From assembly GCF_029023825.1 (NCBI RefSeq), contig NZ_CP118957.1:1341501-1405500 (forward strand): a stretch of 64,000 nucleotides of DNA. Direction: 5' to 3'. The notes beneath the pieces are model-generated. The model searched no databases, was not told the origin of the DNA, and worked only from the letters and a program-made list of their open reading frames with translations. Origin of the DNA: Enterococcus saccharolyticus subsp. saccharolyticus. GTDB lineage: Bacteria > Bacillota > Bacilli > Lactobacillales > Enterococcaceae. Shown piece by piece: positions 18,259-27,023 of the stretch (its first letter is position 1; each line of letters opens with the position of its first letter). The translations under genes were made by a program, and so were the position numbers.

Positions 18259-18684
18259 TCATTCGACATACACTTTACGAAATCCTCTAACACCTTCTGT
18301 AAATCCTACACTTTCATAAAATTGATGGGCAGCTTTACGATAACCAGAAGATACTAAAACAGCATATGCGCAATTATTCTTCGTAGCAAAGTCATCAAGC
18401 GCCATCATTAATTGACGTCCAACGCCTTTCCCGCGAGTTTTTTCTTTAACAATCACATCTTCAATCACTAAAAAAGGAACGGTCACTGTTTGACAACAAA
18501 TTCCTAGAGCAGTCCCTACTATCTCTTGATTTTCTTTAGCAACTGCTAAAAAATAAGTTTCATCGCGAATCATTTTTGCTGTTGTTTGTTTAGCCTCAAC
18601 TAACGTCATTTCAAAAGGAAGTAGTTCTTGATATAAAGTTAATAGTTCTGGAACATCGGTTAATTCCGCTTGTTTAATTATCAT
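18259..18684 (-). CDS. GNAT-family N-acetyltransferase
   Basis: A 141-residue acetyltransferase. The acetyl-CoA-binding motif A reads VKEKTRGKGVGRQLMMAL, preceded by strand FLVIEDVIV and followed by AVLVSSGYRKAAHQFYESVGF. The ATG at 18684 has GAGGTG upstream and is preferred over the start at 18708. The substrate is unknown; this subfamily is often annotated only as GNAT. It is convergent with katA across a terminator. Confidence 0.85.
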   Translation of the reverse strand: MIIKQAELTDVPELLTLYQELLPFEMTLVEAKQTTAKMIRDETYFLAVAKENQEIVGTALGICCQTVTVPFLVIEDVIVKEKTRGKGVGRQLMMALDDFATKNNCAYAVLVSSGYRKAAHQFYESVGFTEGVRGFRKVYVE

Positions 18685-18790
18685 TATCTGTTCACCTCTT
18701 GCTGACATTGTAACATAGTCAGTACGGCTCGTTAGCAGTCTAATTTAGTATTTCTACAACTATTACATTTGCGATAATAGTTGCGGAAAT

Positions 18791-18830
18791 AAAAAAATTC
18801 TTCCAAATGATACGCAACCATTTGGAAGAA
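18791..18830 (-). terminator. Terminator of the DHA2 exporter gene
   Basis: TTCTTCCAAATG (18798-18809) pairs with CATTTGGAAGAA (18819-18830); on the minus strand seven T follow. Confidence 0.85.
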
Positions 18831-18837
18831 CCAGATA

Positions 18838-20202
18838 TTATGCACGATTTTTTTTGAAATATACCATACTTTGTAAAAAGATAACGAGTAATAAAATGAG
18901 TAACACGACCATCGCTATTTGTGAGCCTTTGATAGTGGAATCAATGATATTGGTTCCATTTTGTTGGACTAAACTAATGATTGTTGCCACAACAGCAGTT
19001 GACACGGCACCCGCAAATTGCTGCAACGTATTAAAAATCGTATTGCCATCGCCATATTCTCTTTGTTTTAATTGGTTCATTCCAGTAGTCATCATATTAC
19101 TATAACATAAACCAATCCCAATCATATAAACCACGTGACCTGCGATTAAAGTCACTAACAAAGGTTGTTTCAACAAGATGGTTAATCCTGTCCAGCCAAT
19201 AATCGCCAATGTTAGTCCGATTAAAATAGGCTTTTTACTACCAAATCGATCCAATAAATTACCTGAAATCGGTGCTAAGACTGCACCAACTGTTGCCCCT
19301 GGTAACATTAATAACCCTGCAACAAACGCATCTTTTCCTAAAACAATTTGAACAAAATTCGGTAAAACAAATGACACACCTAATAACAATGCCTGACAAA
19401 CTAAAAAACCAAATAAAAAGACTCGAAATTGCTTTTGTTTCAAAATATCTAAATGAACGAGCGGCTCTTTCGCATGTTTCGATTGATAATAAAATAAAAC
19501 TAATCCAGCGATCCCAACAACCAACCAAATGAGTGCTTGCCATTGATGAATCTGATTTAAAAACATTAAAAATCCAGTAAATAGTAACGTTACTCCAAGT
19601 AATCCTAAGACGTCCAATCGACTATTTCCTTGTGGGCTGGTTTCAGGAATAGCGATAACCCCCATCACCAATGAAACCAGTAATATCGGAATCAATAATA
19701 AAAAGATATAATGCCATGATAAATGCGCCGTTAAAATCCCTCCATACGTGGGTCCTAAAGCTGGAGCAATCGAAGTAGTCATTGTGCCAATTCCCATCAT
19801 GGTTCCTCGCTTTTCAGGGGAACTAAATGTCAAAATAATGTGGAACATCAACGGTAAAGCAATCCCTGTACTCACGCCTTGTAAAAAACGTCCAACTAGT
19901 AATATCGGAAAATTAATCGCAAAAAAATCAATTAATAGACCCAAGATAAAAAAGAGATTGGCGATTGCAAATAATTTGCGAATCGAGAAATTTTTTAACA
20001 AATAGTTTGAAAAAGGAACAAATATCGAAATAACTAATAAATAAATAGTCGTTACCCACTGGACTTGCCCAGTTGTGATTCCGAATTCGTTAATTAAAGT
20101 TGGAAAAGTCACGTTCATTGCGGTTTCAATCAAGACACCTGCAAACGACATCATTCCCGTAGCAATAATTGCTGGTAATAGTTTGATATTTTTTTCTTGC
20201 AT
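18838..20202 (-). CDS. DHA2-family multidrug exporter (MFS)
   Basis: A 454-residue, 14-segment drug:proton antiporter-like protein. Family hallmarks are the N-terminal VLIETAMNVTFPTLI and WVTTIYLLVISIFVPFSNYLL (motif D1/A region), motif C APALGPTYGGILT in TM5 and GSKKPILIG in the second half. The ATG at 20202 follows GGAGGAGAG; an upstream ATG at 20226 overlaps that site. It has its own promoter and a leader that contains a full terminator hairpin, which suggests controlled read-through. Drug specificity is not readable. Confidence 0.88.
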   Translation of the reverse strand: MQEKNIKLLPAIIATGMMSFAGVLIETAMNVTFPTLINEFGITTGQVQWVTTIYLLVISIFVPFSNYLLKNFSIRKLFAIANLFFILGLLIDFFAINFPILLVGRFLQGVSTGIALPLMFHIILTFSSPEKRGTMMGIGTMTTSIAPALGPTYGGILTAHLSWHYIFLLLIPILLVSLVMGVIAIPETSPQGNSRLDVLGLLGVTLLFTGFLMFLNQIHQWQALIWLVVGIAGLVLFYYQSKHAKEPLVHLDILKQKQFRVFLFGFLVCQALLLGVSFVLPNFVQIVLGKDAFVAGLLMLPGATVGAVLAPISGNLLDRFGSKKPILIGLTLAIIGWTGLTILLKQPLLVTLIAGHVVYMIGIGLCYSNMMTTGMNQLKQREYGDGNTIFNTLQQFAGAVSTAVVATIISLVQQNGTNIIDSTIKGSQIAMVVLLILLLVIFLQSMVYFKKNRA

Positions 20203-20230
20203 GTACTCTCTCTCCTCCAATTTCATCGAA

Positions 20231-20274
20231 AAAAAAAGAGAGACAGTTTCTAAATGAATAGAAACCGCCTCTCT
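20231..20274 (-). promoter_or_regulatory. Terminator hairpin in the leader of the DHA2 exporter (possible attenuator)
   Basis: On the minus-strand transcript AGAGAGGCGGUUUCUA pairs with UAGAAACUGUCUCUCU (two G-U pairs), followed by nine U. The wobble pairs form only in the minus-strand RNA. It lies between the gene's promoter (20327-20355) and its ribosome binding site, so it must be read through for expression, and it could also terminate nitroreductase transcripts. Confidence 0.7.
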
Positions 20275-20326
20275 TTCGACACACCTACCAAAGTAAATGT
20301 GTTATCTGTACGATTTATTGAACTTA

Positions 20327-20355
20327 ATCATAAAATAGAACTCTTTTTTCGTCAA
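20327..20355 (-). promoter_or_regulatory. Promoter of the DHA2 exporter gene
   Basis: Minus strand TTGACG (20350-20355), 17-base spacer, TATGAT (20327-20332), just past the nitroreductase stop codon; leader about 118 bases. Confidence 0.75.
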
Positions 20356-20361
20356 GTATCT

Positions 20362-21108
20362 CTAACGATTTTTTTCAAAAAAGTCAAATCCTTGTTTTTG
20401 CAAGAAATCTGTTACTTCTGGACGACGGTTTATTTTAAAATGTTCTTGAATTTTTTGACTCCATGTTGCTTGCTGTGTATTATTCGACCGTTGTTGATAG
20501 TAGGTTTGCATGACAGCATCATAATTATCAAGAGTCACTTCCTCCATCTCTTGATAACCATCAATCTGAACAATTACATCTTGAAATAGCCGTGGTTTCA
20601 CTTCATTTTTTTCGTTTGGATACCCCACAATCATTCCAAAAAGCGGCACTGTGAGCTGAGGTAAATTGAACATTTCTGCTACACGAAAAATATCGTTACG
20701 AATTCCCCCGATATAACAAATACCCAAATCTTGTGATTCTGCATAAACTGTCATATTTTGAGCCGCAATTGTTGTATCCACAACAGATACCAAGAAAGAT
20801 TCCATTGATGCAAAAGCAGCTAAGTCACGATTGGCACGTTTTGCAATTTGATAGTTACGATTCAAGTCTGCTACAAAAAGATAAAAGACACCATGTTCTG
20901 CACCATAGCCAGAAAAATTAGCAATTGTTGCGATTTCTGCTAATTTTTCCGGGTTTTTCACTTCAATAATCGAGTAGGCTTGAACAAAATTTGAGGAAGA
21001 ACCACTTTGCGCAGCTTGTATTAATTGTTGTTTCAATTGTTCTGACAGTGCTTTCTCACGGAAAGAACGAGCTGAGGTGTGACTGGTCAATTGCTCTAGA
21101 AAATCCAT
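20362..21108 (-). CDS. NADPH-dependent FMN nitro/flavin reductase (NfsA/NfrA type)
   Basis: A 248-residue flavoprotein reductase that reduces flavins, nitro compounds or disulfides with NAD(P)H. Family features are the N-terminal HTSARSFREKAL (FMN phosphate contact), QAAQSGSSSNFVQAYSIIEV, the central YAESQDLGICYIGGIRN and LFGMIVGYPNEKNEVKPRL. The length fits oxygen-insensitive nitroreductases. It is followed directly by the exporter promoter. Oxidative or electrophile stress is a likely context, but no operator was identified. Confidence 0.88.
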   Translation of the reverse strand: MDFLEQLTSHTSARSFREKALSEQLKQQLIQAAQSGSSSNFVQAYSIIEVKNPEKLAEIATIANFSGYGAEHGVFYLFVADLNRNYQIAKRANRDLAAFASMESFLVSVVDTTIAAQNMTVYAESQDLGICYIGGIRNDIFRVAEMFNLPQLTVPLFGMIVGYPNEKNEVKPRLFQDVIVQIDGYQEMEEVTLDNYDAVMQTYYQQRSNNTQQATWSQKIQEHFKINRRPEVTDFLQKQGFDFFEKNR

Positions 21109-21177
21109 TGTTTCTCCTCCTTCCCATAATTAGAAACCATTCTACCGTCAATTGCTTCCTTTTTCAAATAACAAGTA

Positions 21178-22248
21178 TTACTGAAATGCACCTAAATGTA
21201 TTTTTTGATTTTCTACTCGTTGTTTTCCATCTAAATCAGCCGTGCCTCCCCACTGATTAACGATTCCTTGATTGCGAGCTGGAGATTGAGTCGACAAATG
21301 AAAATCACCTGTTTCTTCATCAACAAAAATTGGGTCTCCTATAAAATTCATTGTTTGTTCAATAGCTGTCAGGTCTCCTTCATAAGGCTCTCCTTGATAA
21401 AGAATATTATTGACAATTTCGTTTGAAGGAACTTGGGCATGTTCTTGTACTAAAATATGAACCAAGTTGTTTACTAATGTATTATTGTAAATTTTAATCG
21501 CAGAGGCACTTCCCCGCTCGTGATCATAGCCACCAAAAGCAATGCCCGCAATTTCTTTACAGTCGTAAATCAAATTATTCCGAATCACAATCTGCTGTGT
21601 TGCTTTTTTGTAATGTTCACTTGCTGCTTCAATTTCAATATCTGATTGCCAAATAGTATTTTATTGAATCACAATATCGCGACCACCATCGACATAAATA
21701 CTTGCCGATGATGCTTCTTGGTAGGAAGGATTGCGCGTGGTCGAATTATTCCAAAGTTCATTTTGTTCACAAATGCCTTCTCTGACAAAGTCATTTTTAG
21801 GCGCTGTGCCTTCAAAACCAATCATATCAATCCCAATATTGTCATTGTCACGAATTTTATTTTTAGCAATTGTAAATTTTTTGACGTTACCATTTAACAC
21901 TAGCGCTTCACTCAAACCTAAACTATTTTGAAAAAGATCACAGTTCGTAATGTCCAAATGATAGATTGGCACTTCCTGATCACCATACACAGCTAAAGCA
22001 TGGGTATTGGCTTGTTTAGCATTCGGATTTTTGGTTTGAATGTGTGAAATCTGGCAATCGTTGATTAAGATGTCATGACTTTTCCCTGTAATAAGTAAAC
22101 CAGTGGGAACATCGTCATTGTTTGAAGAAAAATTTTGAAAGCGTAATCCCTCAATCCTAAGATATGCTTTATCAGCAATAACTAATAGACTATCCAGTTC
22201 AGTAGTTGTCTTTTGCCGACTGCCATCAATGATAACTGTTTCGGTTAT
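21178..22248 (-). pseudogene. Right-handed beta-helix (pectate-lyase-like) protein, broken
   Basis: The C-terminal 355 codons of a secreted or surface polysaccharide-lyase-like protein. Beta-helix turns are visible as repeated NN/ND-rich rungs: ILINDCQISHIQ, LDITNCDLFQNS, FTIAKNKIRDNDNIGIDMIGFEG, IVIRNNLIYDCKEIAGIAFGGYD, IYNNTLVNN. An in-frame TAA at 21661-21663 interrupts VIQ-NTIW. The frame begins without a start codon after a stop at 22249-22251, so the N-terminus with any signal peptide is gone. The sequence beyond 22250 shows no relation to it, so a deletion or insertion edge lies there. Confidence 0.75.
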
Positions 22249-22260
22249 TTAGTTTATATC

Positions 22261-22302
22261 CATCAGTTGTTTAACCTAGCTAAAGCGAGGTCACAACTGA
22301 TG
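22261..22302. repeat. Inverted repeat at a rearrangement edge
   Basis: CATCAGTTGT (22261-22270) and ACAACTGATG (22293-22302) form a perfect ten-bp inverted repeat with a 22-base spacer, exactly between the truncated beta-helix gene and the truncated EamA gene. It may be the trace of a lost mobile element. Confidence 0.5.
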
Positions 22303-22324
22303 CCGATTCATCCTATGATTGAAA

Positions 22325-22591
22325 TCACGGGTGTTCTAGGCTAATCCATAAAAAATACAAGGTTACACCACAAAGACCGACAATCGATAAAATCAGCTCT
22401 CTCCGCCAGCCTGTCCAACGAAAACGTTTAAATACTAAAAGTGACAATGCTATCAAACCAATAAAAAAACGACAAAATAAAATTTCAATGGGCGAAAAAT
22501 CACTTAATAATAATTTTGTTGACACAAACGTGGTTCCCCAAATAAAAATCGTCAGCATTGCTAAGACATGACCTTTTACTTCTTCATTCAT
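22325..22591 (-). pseudogene. EamA-family (DMT) transporter, N-terminal fragment
   Basis: MNEEVKGHVLAMLTIFIWGT followed by TKLLLSDFSPIEILFCRF is the start of an EamA drug/metabolite transporter. Only 88 residues (about three membrane segments) remain of about 300. The match stops near LYFLWISLEHP, followed by stop codons and the inverted repeat at 22261-22302. It starts 9 bases after the YbaK gene, with which it was cotranscribed. Confidence 0.75.
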
Positions 22592-22600
22592 CTGTGTCCC

Positions 22601-23071
22601 TTACCACCCTTTCGAAACATCAATCCATTCCGTAACATTCGCGTATTTTTCTAACTCGTCTAATGTTAACTCAACAGCACTATGGTCATTACCAGCTGCA
22701 GGATACACTACGTCAAAGCGTTTTAGAGATTCATCTAAATAAACCGCCACATTTTCATTAATCGCAAATGGACAAACCCCTCCTGGTTGATGACCGATAG
22801 CAGCTTCTACTAAATCTCTAGCCAGCATTTTCGCACGTGTTCCAAAAACAGACTTATATTTTTTATTATCGACTTTTGCATCGCCAGCCATCACTATTAA
22901 AATAGGATTTTCTTCTGTCACGGCAAAAGACATTGTTTTCGCAATTTTTTCCGGTAAACAACCTAATGCGTGCGCTGCATCTTCCACTGTTGCACTTGAA
23001 TTCTCTAATATTTTAATTTTGTCTGCTAACCCTAAAGTTGAAAAATAAGCTTGAACATTTTCTAATGACAT
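22601..23071 (-). CDS. YbaK/EbsC-family protein (aminoacyl-tRNA deacylase-like)
   Basis: A 156-residue trans-editing-type domain. YbaK/ProX relatives hydrolyse mischarged aminoacyl-tRNA. Features are CLPEKIAKTMSFAV (conserved Lys), ILIVMAGDAKVDNKKYK, and GHQPGGVCPFAI, the family's GxxPGGVxPxG-like loop. The start at 23071 has AGGAGG upstream, better than 23110. It is divergent from a LysR gene, which may control it and the EamA remnant (inference from layout). Confidence 0.85.
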   Translation of the reverse strand: MSLENVQAYFSTLGLADKIKILENSSATVEDAAHALGCLPEKIAKTMSFAVTEENPILIVMAGDAKVDNKKYKSVFGTRAKMLARDLVEAAIGHQPGGVCPFAINENVAVYLDESLKRFDVVYPAAGNDHSAVELTLDELEKYANVTEWIDVSKGW

Positions 23072-23171
23072 AAAATACCTCCTGTTGTTTCTGTTTAAAA
23101 AGTAGTCCATAGTAAATGATAAAATAATTAAAATTAATCTTTCTTATAAATAGATAAGAGGTGCTTATACA

Positions 23172-24041
23172 ATGAACCGATTCATTGCGTTACAAAAAAT
23201 TGTAGAGACTGGCAGTTTCACAAAAGCTGCGCAAAGTTTAGGATATACACAACCTGCTATCAGCCAAATGATTGCCTCTCTTGAAGAAGAATTTTCAATC
23301 CAATTATTGTATCGAACACGTGCAGGTATCCAATTAACGTTAGAAGGAGAAAAGCTCTTTCCTTTTATTCAAAATACAATTTTACATCAACAACTTTTAG
23401 AAGAAGCGGTTGAAGAAATCAAAGGATTAAAAACTGGTGTCATTCGTATCGGAACAATTTCTAGTGTCTCTTCACAATGGCTACCTTCATTAATCAAACA
23501 ATTCCAACAACACTATCCAAATGTCGAATTCATTTTATATCAAGCGGATTACACGACAATTCCTGAATTGATTAATAAAGGCGAAATTGATTTTGGTTTT
23601 ATTAATCCAGATGCTGTCCCTCACCAAGATACTATTTTTTTAAAAGAAGGCGAATTAAAAGCGGTTCTTCCTTGCAATCATCTATTAGCGACACTTCCTA
23701 GTGTCACTTTAGAAGAATTGTCAAAAGAACCTTTTCTACTACTCGAAGAAGGCAGTTTAAGTGAGCCATTGGAAGCTTTCAAGAAAAAAGATTTACAACC
23801 AGATATCCGTCTGAGGGTTCATGATGATTATTCAATTTTAGCTATGATTGAAGAAGGATTAGGCGTAAGTATTTTACCAGAACTGGTATTGAAAAGAACC
23901 AATTACCAGGTCACTATTTTGCCAATCACACCTACAATTACACGAAAAATTGGGATTTTATCTAAAGAAAAACAAATGATTCCTCTAGCAAGTAAATATT
24001 TTATTCAATTTATTCTAGATCATATTGATTTATTATCTTAA
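23172..24041 (+). CDS. LysR-family transcriptional regulator
   Basis: A 289-residue LysR protein. The winged helix-turn-helix spans residues 1-60 with ETGSFTKAAQSLGYTQPAISQMIASLEEE, followed by a type-2 periplasmic-binding-like effector domain (about 88-285; GVIRIGTISSVSS, IDFGFINPDA). It is divergent from the YbaK gene 100 bases away, the usual LysR arrangement. Effector unknown. Confidence 0.9.
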   Translation: MNRFIALQKIVETGSFTKAAQSLGYTQPAISQMIASLEEEFSIQLLYRTRAGIQLTLEGEKLFPFIQNTILHQQLLEEAVEEIKGLKTGVIRIGTISSVSSQWLPSLIKQFQQHYPNVEFILYQADYTTIPELINKGEIDFGFINPDAVPHQDTIFLKEGELKAVLPCNHLLATLPSVTLEELSKEPFLLLEEGSLSEPLEAFKKKDLQPDIRLRVHDDYSILAMIEEGLGVSILPELVLKRTNYQVTILPITPTITRKIGILSKEKQMIPLASKYFIQFILDHIDLLS

Positions 24042-24082
24042 ATAACCCCCACATGTCTATCAATAGACATATGGGGGTTATT
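24041..24082. terminator. Bidirectional terminator between LysR and glutathionyl-hydroquinone reductase genes
   Basis: AATAACCCCC pairs with GGGGGTTATT, extended inward by TGTCTA/TAGACA, with one mismatch; located between convergent genes. Confidence 0.8.
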
Positions 24083-24084
24083 GA

Positions 24085-25041
24085 CTAATCTAAACTAAAA
24101 TCAATTATTGGCCCTTTCGATACGATGCCTGTTGGATTAATAAATTTATGAGACCTATAATAATGTTGTTTGATATGATTCATATTGACCGTTTGAGCAA
24201 TTTTTGGCCAATGATAGAGTTCTCTCGTATAACGCCATAAATGTTTATACTCTCTAATTTGGCGCAAATTACATTTGAAATGCCCCACATATACCGCATC
24301 AAAACGCACCAATGTTGGAAATAAACGCCAATCAGCTTCTGTCGGTTTATCCCCAATTAAAAAGCGACGTTGTCCTAAAATCTCTTCAATTTCATCCAAC
24401 CGTTTAAATAACTGCGTTACTGCTTCTTCATAAACTGGTTGTTTGGTCGCAAAACCAGCTTTATAGACACCATTATTGATATCATGATAAATTTTTTCAT
24501 TCCATTCATCAATTTCGGATAACTTGTCTTTTGGTAAATAATTAGTTGCATTCGCTCCTACTTCATTAAATGCGTCATTAAACATGCGAATAATATCTGA
24601 TGATTCATTACTAACAATTTTATTTTGTTTTTTATCGTATAGCACTGGTACAGTCACACGTCCACTGTACTCCTCATCAACATGGGTATAAATTTCATAA
24701 AGATACTTCGCATGAATAACAGGATCAGGAATCACGCCATCAGCTTCTTCAAAAGTCCAACCATTATCAAGCATTAAGGGATTGACAACCGAAAACGAAA
24801 TGCTTGTTTCTAATCCTTTTAAACTTCGCATCATTAATGCGCGGGATGCCCAAGGACACGCATATGAAACATATAAATGATAACGATTCGCTTCCGCCTT
24901 AAATCCACCTTCTCCTGTCGGCCCTGCATGACCGTCCGGTGTAATCCAATTACGAAATTGCGAATCTTTACGAACAAATTCTCCCTTATCATTGGCATAT
25001 TGACTATCTGGATACCATTGTCCTTTTAGTAAAATTCCCAT
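24085..25041 (-). CDS. Glutathionyl-hydroquinone reductase (Xi-class GST, YqjG type)
   Basis: A 318-residue Xi-class glutathione transferase that reduces glutathionylated quinones. The catalytic cysteine is in YVSYACPWASRALMMRSLKG. VSNESSDIIRMFNDAF is the glutathione-binding Ser region, and the C-terminal helical domain has DKPTEADWRLFPTLVRFDAVYVGHFKCN. Length is typical (about 315-330). The start follows an AGGTGG site. Confidence 0.9.
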   Translation of the reverse strand: MGILLKGQWYPDSQYANDKGEFVRKDSQFRNWITPDGHAGPTGEGGFKAEANRYHLYVSYACPWASRALMMRSLKGLETSISFSVVNPLMLDNGWTFEEADGVIPDPVIHAKYLYEIYTHVDEEYSGRVTVPVLYDKKQNKIVSNESSDIIRMFNDAFNEVGANATNYLPKDKLSEIDEWNEKIYHDINNGVYKAGFATKQPVYEEAVTQLFKRLDEIEEILGQRRFLIGDKPTEADWRLFPTLVRFDAVYVGHFKCNLRQIREYKHLWRYTRELYHWPKIAQTVNMNHIKQHYYRSHKFINPTGIVSKGPIIDFSLD

Positions 25042-25060
25042 TTATACTCCACCTTTCTGA

Positions 25061-25909
25061 TTAAAATGACTCAATATTATTTAATACATAGGCAACCCCA
25101 TGTTCGTCGTTTGACGGAACTACATGGGTACAAAAATCTTTCACTTGCTCACTTGCATTTCCCACAGCAAACGACACATCTGCAACGGCCATCATCGGTA
25201 AATCATTAGGACTATCGCCAATCGCTACTTTTCTAGTATCAGAAAGATGAAAATAATCCAACATTAAGTCATAGGTTTTACCTTTATCCACGCCTAAAGG
25301 TAATAGTTCATAATCACTCAATCCAGAAGATGTCATCGGTAATTGAAATTCTGTTTTGATTGTCTGATAGAATTGGCGACTCAGCTCACTTTCTGGTAGA
25401 TAAATAGCTAATTTGTATACTTCTAACTCCTCATCATCCAATAATCCTGGTTGATAAAGTTCAGAATCGGTACTTTTTTCATACGCACGCAGATACGTTA
25501 AATTATTTTGTTCTCGTTCTTGATTGGCAGCTTCACCATATTTTTGAAAAAAATCTTGCATGCATTCGATAAAATTCGGGGCATTGTAATTGCCTTTATT
25601 CGTAAACAATTTAAACGGCAGCTTTTCAATATGTTGGAACATCGCGCGTATTTCTCTATTTGTAAACGGATTCGAAAAAATTTTCGTATCACCATCTAAA
25701 ATAAGTGAACCATTCAATGAGGCAACTGGAATCTGCAAATTACTTCGTTTTAAAATAGTACGAATATCAAACGAATCTCTTCCTGAACAAATATACACTA
25801 AATCCTGTTTAGCACGTTGCTTGATTGCATCGATATTTTCCTGGGAGATTTGCTGTTGCTCGTTCAATAACGTGCCATCCATATCAATTGCAATTATATT
25901 TTTTGTCAT
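25061..25909 (-). CDS. HAD-superfamily Cof-type phosphatase
   Basis: A 282-residue Cof/YidA-like sugar-phosphate phosphatase. Motif I is AIDMDGTLLNEQQQIS (catalytic Asp8/Asp10 region), motif II VYICSGRDSF, motif III Lys in GVDKGKTYD and motif IV KVAIGDSPNDLPMMAVAD. It is 19 bases upstream of the glutathionyl reductase gene and probably cotranscribed with it. Substrate unknown. Confidence 0.9.
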   Translation of the reverse strand: MTKNIIAIDMDGTLLNEQQQISQENIDAIKQRAKQDLVYICSGRDSFDIRTILKRSNLQIPVASLNGSLILDGDTKIFSNPFTNREIRAMFQHIEKLPFKLFTNKGNYNAPNFIECMQDFFQKYGEAANQEREQNNLTYLRAYEKSTDSELYQPGLLDDEELEVYKLAIYLPESELSRQFYQTIKTEFQLPMTSSGLSDYELLPLGVDKGKTYDLMLDYFHLSDTRKVAIGDSPNDLPMMAVADVSFAVGNASEQVKDFCTHVVPSNDEHGVAYVLNNIESF

Positions 25910-26002
25910 ATTTTTCTCCTTTCTTTATAAGTATAACATGACAAACAAGCATGTAACATTTAGCCAATACCTTTCATTTTAAATATACTCATTCTAACCT
26001 AT

Positions 26003-26036
26003 AAAAAAATGCTAGATGGATTATCCAGCTAGCATC
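26003..26036 (-). terminator. Terminator of the 42-residue protein gene
   Basis: ATGCTAGATGGA (26009-26020) pairs with TCCAGCTAGCAT (26024-26035) with one mismatch; a T-run follows on the minus strand. Confidence 0.8.
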
Positions 26037-26054
26037 TACAAACAGTCATTCGTT

Positions 26055-26183
26055 TTATTTATTATAAATCTTTGGACCTTTGCGCATGTTTTTACGATCA
26101 TTTTTTGGCGTTTCCATCTGTTTTGATCTTCCGCCACCTTGTTTCTTTTTAATTAATTCGAGCATTTTTTCTTTTGAATTCAT
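26055..26183 (-). CDS. Small basic 42-residue protein
   Basis: Too short for usual gene finders. It reads MNSKEKMLELIKKKQGGGRS and ends MRKGPKIYNK, with 12 lysines and 3 arginines, so it is very basic and may bind nucleic acid (inference). A purine-rich site (GGCGGTGG) precedes the ATG and a good terminator follows the stop, so it looks like a genuine short transcript unit. Similar short KGPKI-ending proteins occur in related lactic acid bacteria as far as I recall, but no function is known to me. Confidence 0.65.
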   Translation of the reverse strand: MNSKEKMLELIKKKQGGGRSKQMETPKNDRKNMRKGPKIYNK

Positions 26184-26462
26184 TATTTCCACCGCCTTTA
26201 TTTACACGACTACTTAAATAGCACGCTTCCCATCATAACGTTCAACGTCATTTTTTTCAAGAATTCTTTTCTTTCAATCTACAAAATAATCTCTAATTAA
26301 TGAAATACCTAATCTATTATGGGTTCCTATTTTGATACACTCAAGTATAGTATTGTGAAAATCAAAAATAATCCTGTAAAATATACAGCAGAATAACTGA
26401 ACAATAAATCAAAACGTGTGATTTTCCCTATTACACTCATGATTCGATAGAAAGGAAAAAGT

Positions 26463-26912
26463 ATGTCTAAAACTGAAGTCGAAAATTTTTTATACGCCAA
26501 AAATATTCCATTTGAATCTTATTTATTTTCCGAAGAACGCAATCAAACAACTACACCTATTTTTAAAACATTAGTTTTAAAAGGAAATAAAACAGGTCCC
26601 ATCATTGCACTAGTCCCCCTAAATAACCGATTAGATTATAAGAAAACAGCAAAGCTTACAAAAAATCGCAAAATAGGATTGCCACCTATCGAAATAGCTT
26701 TTGAACTAACTGGTTATCCTCATGGCGCCAATACGCCCGTTGGTATCTTTTTACATCATCCCGATTATCTCTTCTTATTTGATGCTACTATCTATCAGTT
26801 TAATAAAATTGCTATTTCTGCTGGTGAGCGTTATAAAGGCATCATCATTGCTGTAGACGAATTAATTAAATTAATTCAGCCCATAGTTGCGGACTTATTA
26901 CAAAGTGAATAA
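26463..26912 (+). CDS. YbaK/EbsC-family protein (second copy)
   Basis: A 149-residue YbaK-domain protein of the EbsC/Cys-tRNA deacylase type. Features are FKTLVLKGNKTGPIIALVPL, the catalytic-region Lys in RLDYKKTAKLT, and ELTGYPHGANTPVGIFLHH, the GYxxGxxxPxG loop. It differs from the copy at 22.6 kb in both size and motif wording. It has a following terminator and seems monocistronic. The 280 bases before it contain no other gene. Confidence 0.85.
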   Translation: MSKTEVENFLYAKNIPFESYLFSEERNQTTTPIFKTLVLKGNKTGPIIALVPLNNRLDYKKTAKLTKNRKIGLPPIEIAFELTGYPHGANTPVGIFLHHPDYLFLFDATIYQFNKIAISAGERYKGIIIAVDELIKLIQPIVADLLQSE

Positions 26913-26950
26913 ATGAAAAAGAGGCTAACTATGCCTCTTTTTCATTTATT
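26911..26950 (+). terminator. Terminator after the second YbaK gene
   Basis: AAATGAAAAAGAGGC pairs with GCCTCTTTTTCATTT around an eight-base loop directly after the stop codon. Confidence 0.85.
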
Positions 26951-26976
26951 AAGAATATTTAAAATCAAACAAAATA

Positions 26977-27004
26977 TGTAAGAATTTAGCAATGTTTGCG
27001 TCTA
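26977..27004 (+). promoter_or_regulatory. ECF-type promoter of the sigma factor gene
   Basis: TGTAAG (26977-26982), a 16-base spacer and CGTCTA (26999-27004). A -10 of CGTC type is typical of ECF (SigV/SigW-like) promoters, which suggests autoregulation. It lies only 20 bases before the start codon. Confidence 0.6.
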
Positions 27005-27023
27005 ATAAATAGGGGGTGAAAAA

